From Candidatus Eiseniibacteriota bacterium (GTDB taxonomy: Bacteria; Eisenbacteria; RBG-16-71-46; JAFGJU01): a stretch of 8,378 nucleotides of DNA. The DNA is taken from assembly GCA_016928935.1 (NCBI GenBank), contig JAFGJU010000017.1, positions 1 through 8,378 on the forward strand, given 5' to 3'. Position numbers and translations under genes: made by a program. Shown here in pieces: positions 7,504 to 8,378 of the stretch. Positions within the stretch are counted from its first letter, which is position 1, and each line of letters begins with the position of its first letter. The notes under the pieces are model-generated. The model was not told where the DNA came from and ran no database searches. It was given only the letters and a program-made list of their open reading frames with translations.

Positions 7504-7538
7504 CGAATCGGGGGAGACCCAACGTCTCCCCCTTTTCG
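7504..7538. terminator. Intrinsic terminator of RRM gene 2, probably bidirectional
   Basis: GGGGGAGAC (7510-7518) pairs with GTCTCCCCC (7524-7532) around a 5-nt loop; CGAA/TTCG extends the stem beyond a 2-nt mismatch. On the minus strand it is followed by CGATTCGTTTTC, and on the plus strand by TTTTCGTT. AGAAAACGA and the G-rich stem are shared with the copy 1 terminator, while the loop and lower stem have changed. Confidence 0.85.
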
Positions 7539-7634
7539 TTCATCACTTGAAATGCCTGACTACCGGAATGGCAGAGGTCAGCGACTGATCACCGGGCCAC
7601 AGGCACTAACCCCCGGCGTTCAGCCGTGCCGACC

Positions 7635-7916
7635 TTAGAATCTCCTGTAACCGCCGCCGCCGCCGCCTCTACGCTCTCTCTCGCGCGGAGGACGAGCCTC
7701 GTCCACTTTGAGTGTGCGGCCCTTGAACTCGGTCGCGTCCAGAGCTTCCTTCGCCTTCTCGGCCTCGGCCGAGCTCGACATCTCGACGAAGCCGAAACCC
7801 TTGCCCTCGATTACGGTGACCTGCCTCACGGTTCCGTGGGCAGCGAACAATTCCTCCAGCTGGTCGCTGGTGACTGAATAACCAAGATTACCAACGTAAA
7901 GCTTGCTACCTTGCAT
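7635..7916 (-). CDS. RRM-domain RNA-binding protein, glycine-rich tail (copy 2)
   Basis: This 93-aa single-RRM protein differs from copy 1 at eight residues (S12G, G25A, Y27H, S29T, K31R, P49S, A57E, D63E) and lacks one tail glycine, giving about 91% identity. RNP2 LYVGNL (6-11) and RNP1 KGFGFVEM (39-46) are unchanged. The changes lie outside both RNP motifs, so RNA preference is probably similar, with G25A, Y27H, S29T and K31R clustered just before the second strand. The tail is RERERRG, glycines, then YRRF. AAGGAG lies 10 nt before the ATG, a longer gap than in copy 1 (6 nt), so translation efficiency may differ. The first 17 coding bases are identical between copies although later third positions differ freely. 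The gene is monocistronic, with its own promoter, leader and terminator. Confidence 0.95.
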   Translation of the reverse strand: MQGSKLYVGNLGYSVTSDQLEELFAAHGTVRQVTVIEGKGFGFVEMSSSAEAEKAKEALDATEFKGRTLKVDEARPPRERERRGGGGGGYRRF

Positions 7917-7961
7917 TCTACTGAATCTCCTTCTTCACACTTTCTCTCAGTCCAACAATGG

Positions 7962-8019
7962 CTCGGGGAGGTAGAAGCAAAATAGCATTTCAAACCTCTC
8001 TGACGGCAACATTACCAGA
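7962..8019 (-). promoter_or_regulatory. Conserved 58-nt leader block near the ribosome binding site, copy 2
   Basis: This is the counterpart of 5662-5719 (52 of 58 identical). It carries GAGAGG, then TGCTATTTTGCTTCT, then CCTCCCCGAG, upstream of AAGGAG. In this copy an ATG at 7988 also has a ribosome-binding-like GAGAGG 6 nt before it. Confidence 0.55.
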
Positions 8020-8191
8020 CTCCTGAGAGTGCCAAACACTAGCCTGTTTCAGATGCTCTGATCGATCCCTGCACACCTCCTGTAGTCAAAGGCCTTTTCA
8101 AGTGATTCCGTTCGCCCGGTTCCGGAATCTTGACGCCCGGACACCGAGCGGTGTATTGCGAGGGCGGAGCGAGTCGTTTGAGGGAAACCAC

Positions 8192-8230
8192 AGATAGACG
8201 TTCAGAATGGAATTCCAGAGCGGACTATCT
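8192..8230. ncRNA. Conserved 39-nt hairpin in RRM leader, copy 2
   Basis: AGATAG-n-CGTTC, a 14-nt loop and GAGCG-GA-CTATCT on the plus strand, with arms identical to copy 1 (5883-5921). Three of the four differences lie in the loop and one in the single unpaired base of the left arm. The loop here contains the palindrome GGAATTCC. Confidence 0.5.
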
Positions 8231-8322
8231 CTGTTGCGGAGACTTACTCAAGCTGTTCTCTCAACCTCTTCGCCGGGCCGGGTTCCCCGGAAACCGACGA
8301 CCCTCGGCTTTCATACATTTAC

Positions 8323-8351
8323 ATTATCGGCCATAACGTCGCCCCTGTCAA
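8323..8351 (-). promoter_or_regulatory. Sigma-70-type promoter of RRM gene 2
   Basis: On the minus strand TTGACA (8351-8346), a 17-nt spacer and GATAAT (8328-8323). Hexamers and spacing are the same as for RRM1, with a different spacer sequence. The start would be near 8316. The sequence just after the -10 is more AT-rich than in copy 1. Confidence 0.88.
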
Positions 8352-8378
8352 TAGGTGATTTTGAGGCGACACCGCAAC

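Larger units (their letters stand above)
7917..8316 (-). promoter_or_regulatory. Long structured 5' leader of RRM gene 2
   Basis: This gene-free stretch of about 400 nt runs from the predicted start (about 8316) to the RRM2 ATG and nearly equals the copy 1 leader in length. In transcript order it holds a short GC hairpin CCGGG/CCCGG (8290-8278), the 39-nt conserved hairpin (8230-8192), TCACTTGAAAAGGCC (8105-8091), TCTGAAACAGGC (8053-8042) and the 58-nt block (8019-7962). The sequence between blocks is largely diverged from copy 1. Regulatory function is inferred. Confidence 0.7.
7497..8378 (-). repeat. RRM cassette copy 2 (direct repeat of copy 1, may continue past the window)
   Basis: This is the second copy of the cassette at 5192-6065, with the same order of terminator, trailer motif, RRM gene, conserved leader blocks and promoter. 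The two copies are offset by about 2.3 kb and are in direct orientation with the flavoprotein gene between them. Similarity is still visible just upstream of the -35 element (CACC before TTGACA) near the window edge, so the true end is not seen. Confidence 0.8.

Noticed and set aside
8130..8336. A 68-codon plus-strand frame near the window end.
   Set aside because: It lies antisense to the RRM2 leader and promoter, has no recognisable domain, and has no counterpart in the same frame in copy 1.

Overview
The window reads as chromosomal DNA from a GC-rich, diderm (outer-membrane) bacterium. All five recognisable genes lie on the minus strand, so the order of transcription runs from high to low coordinates. 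A tripartite RND efflux system, with two components carrying lipoprotein-type signals, implies an inner and an outer membrane. The glycine-tailed RRM proteins and the HI0933-like flavoprotein occur in many phyla, so I do not assign a phylum. No tRNA, rRNA, CRISPR array, insertion sequence or phage gene was seen.

Positions 1-5022 hold an efflux operon in the order TolC-like outer-membrane factor, periplasmic adaptor, RND transporter. The first two genes are 4 bp apart, with the adaptor's ribosome binding site lying over the TolC stop. The adaptor and transporter overlap in an ATGA. The transporter is cut by the window edge after 780 codons. A candidate promoter and a 7-bp inverted repeat at the likely transcription start precede the operon at about 5089-5119. 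No regulator gene is in view.

Positions 5192-8378 hold two paralogous genes for small RRM RNA-binding proteins (94 and 93 aa, about 91% identical) on either side of a stand-alone FAD enzyme of the HI0933/YhiN family. The RRM genes are parts of two direct repeats of about 875-885 bp (5192-6065 and 7497-8378). Each repeat carries the same parts at nearly the same spacing: a TTGACA-N17-GATAAT promoter, a transcribed leader of about 400 nt, the RRM gene and an intrinsic terminator. The flavoprotein gene has its own TATAAT element and sits between the copies.

The most notable signal is in the two leaders. Blocks of non-coding sequence are conserved between the copies: a 39-nt hairpin (35/39 identical), a 58-nt block near the ribosome binding site (52/58) containing a pyrimidine-rich anti-Shine-Dalgarno-like stretch, and shorter motifs. 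They are separated by diverged sequence, and the coding DNA itself has drifted at many third positions. One short leader motif is also complementary to a motif just before the terminator of the same transcript, in both copies. I infer that these RRM genes are controlled by a long structured 5' leader, by analogy with cold-shock protein genes and cyanobacterial rbp genes. No experiment or database comparison supports this here.
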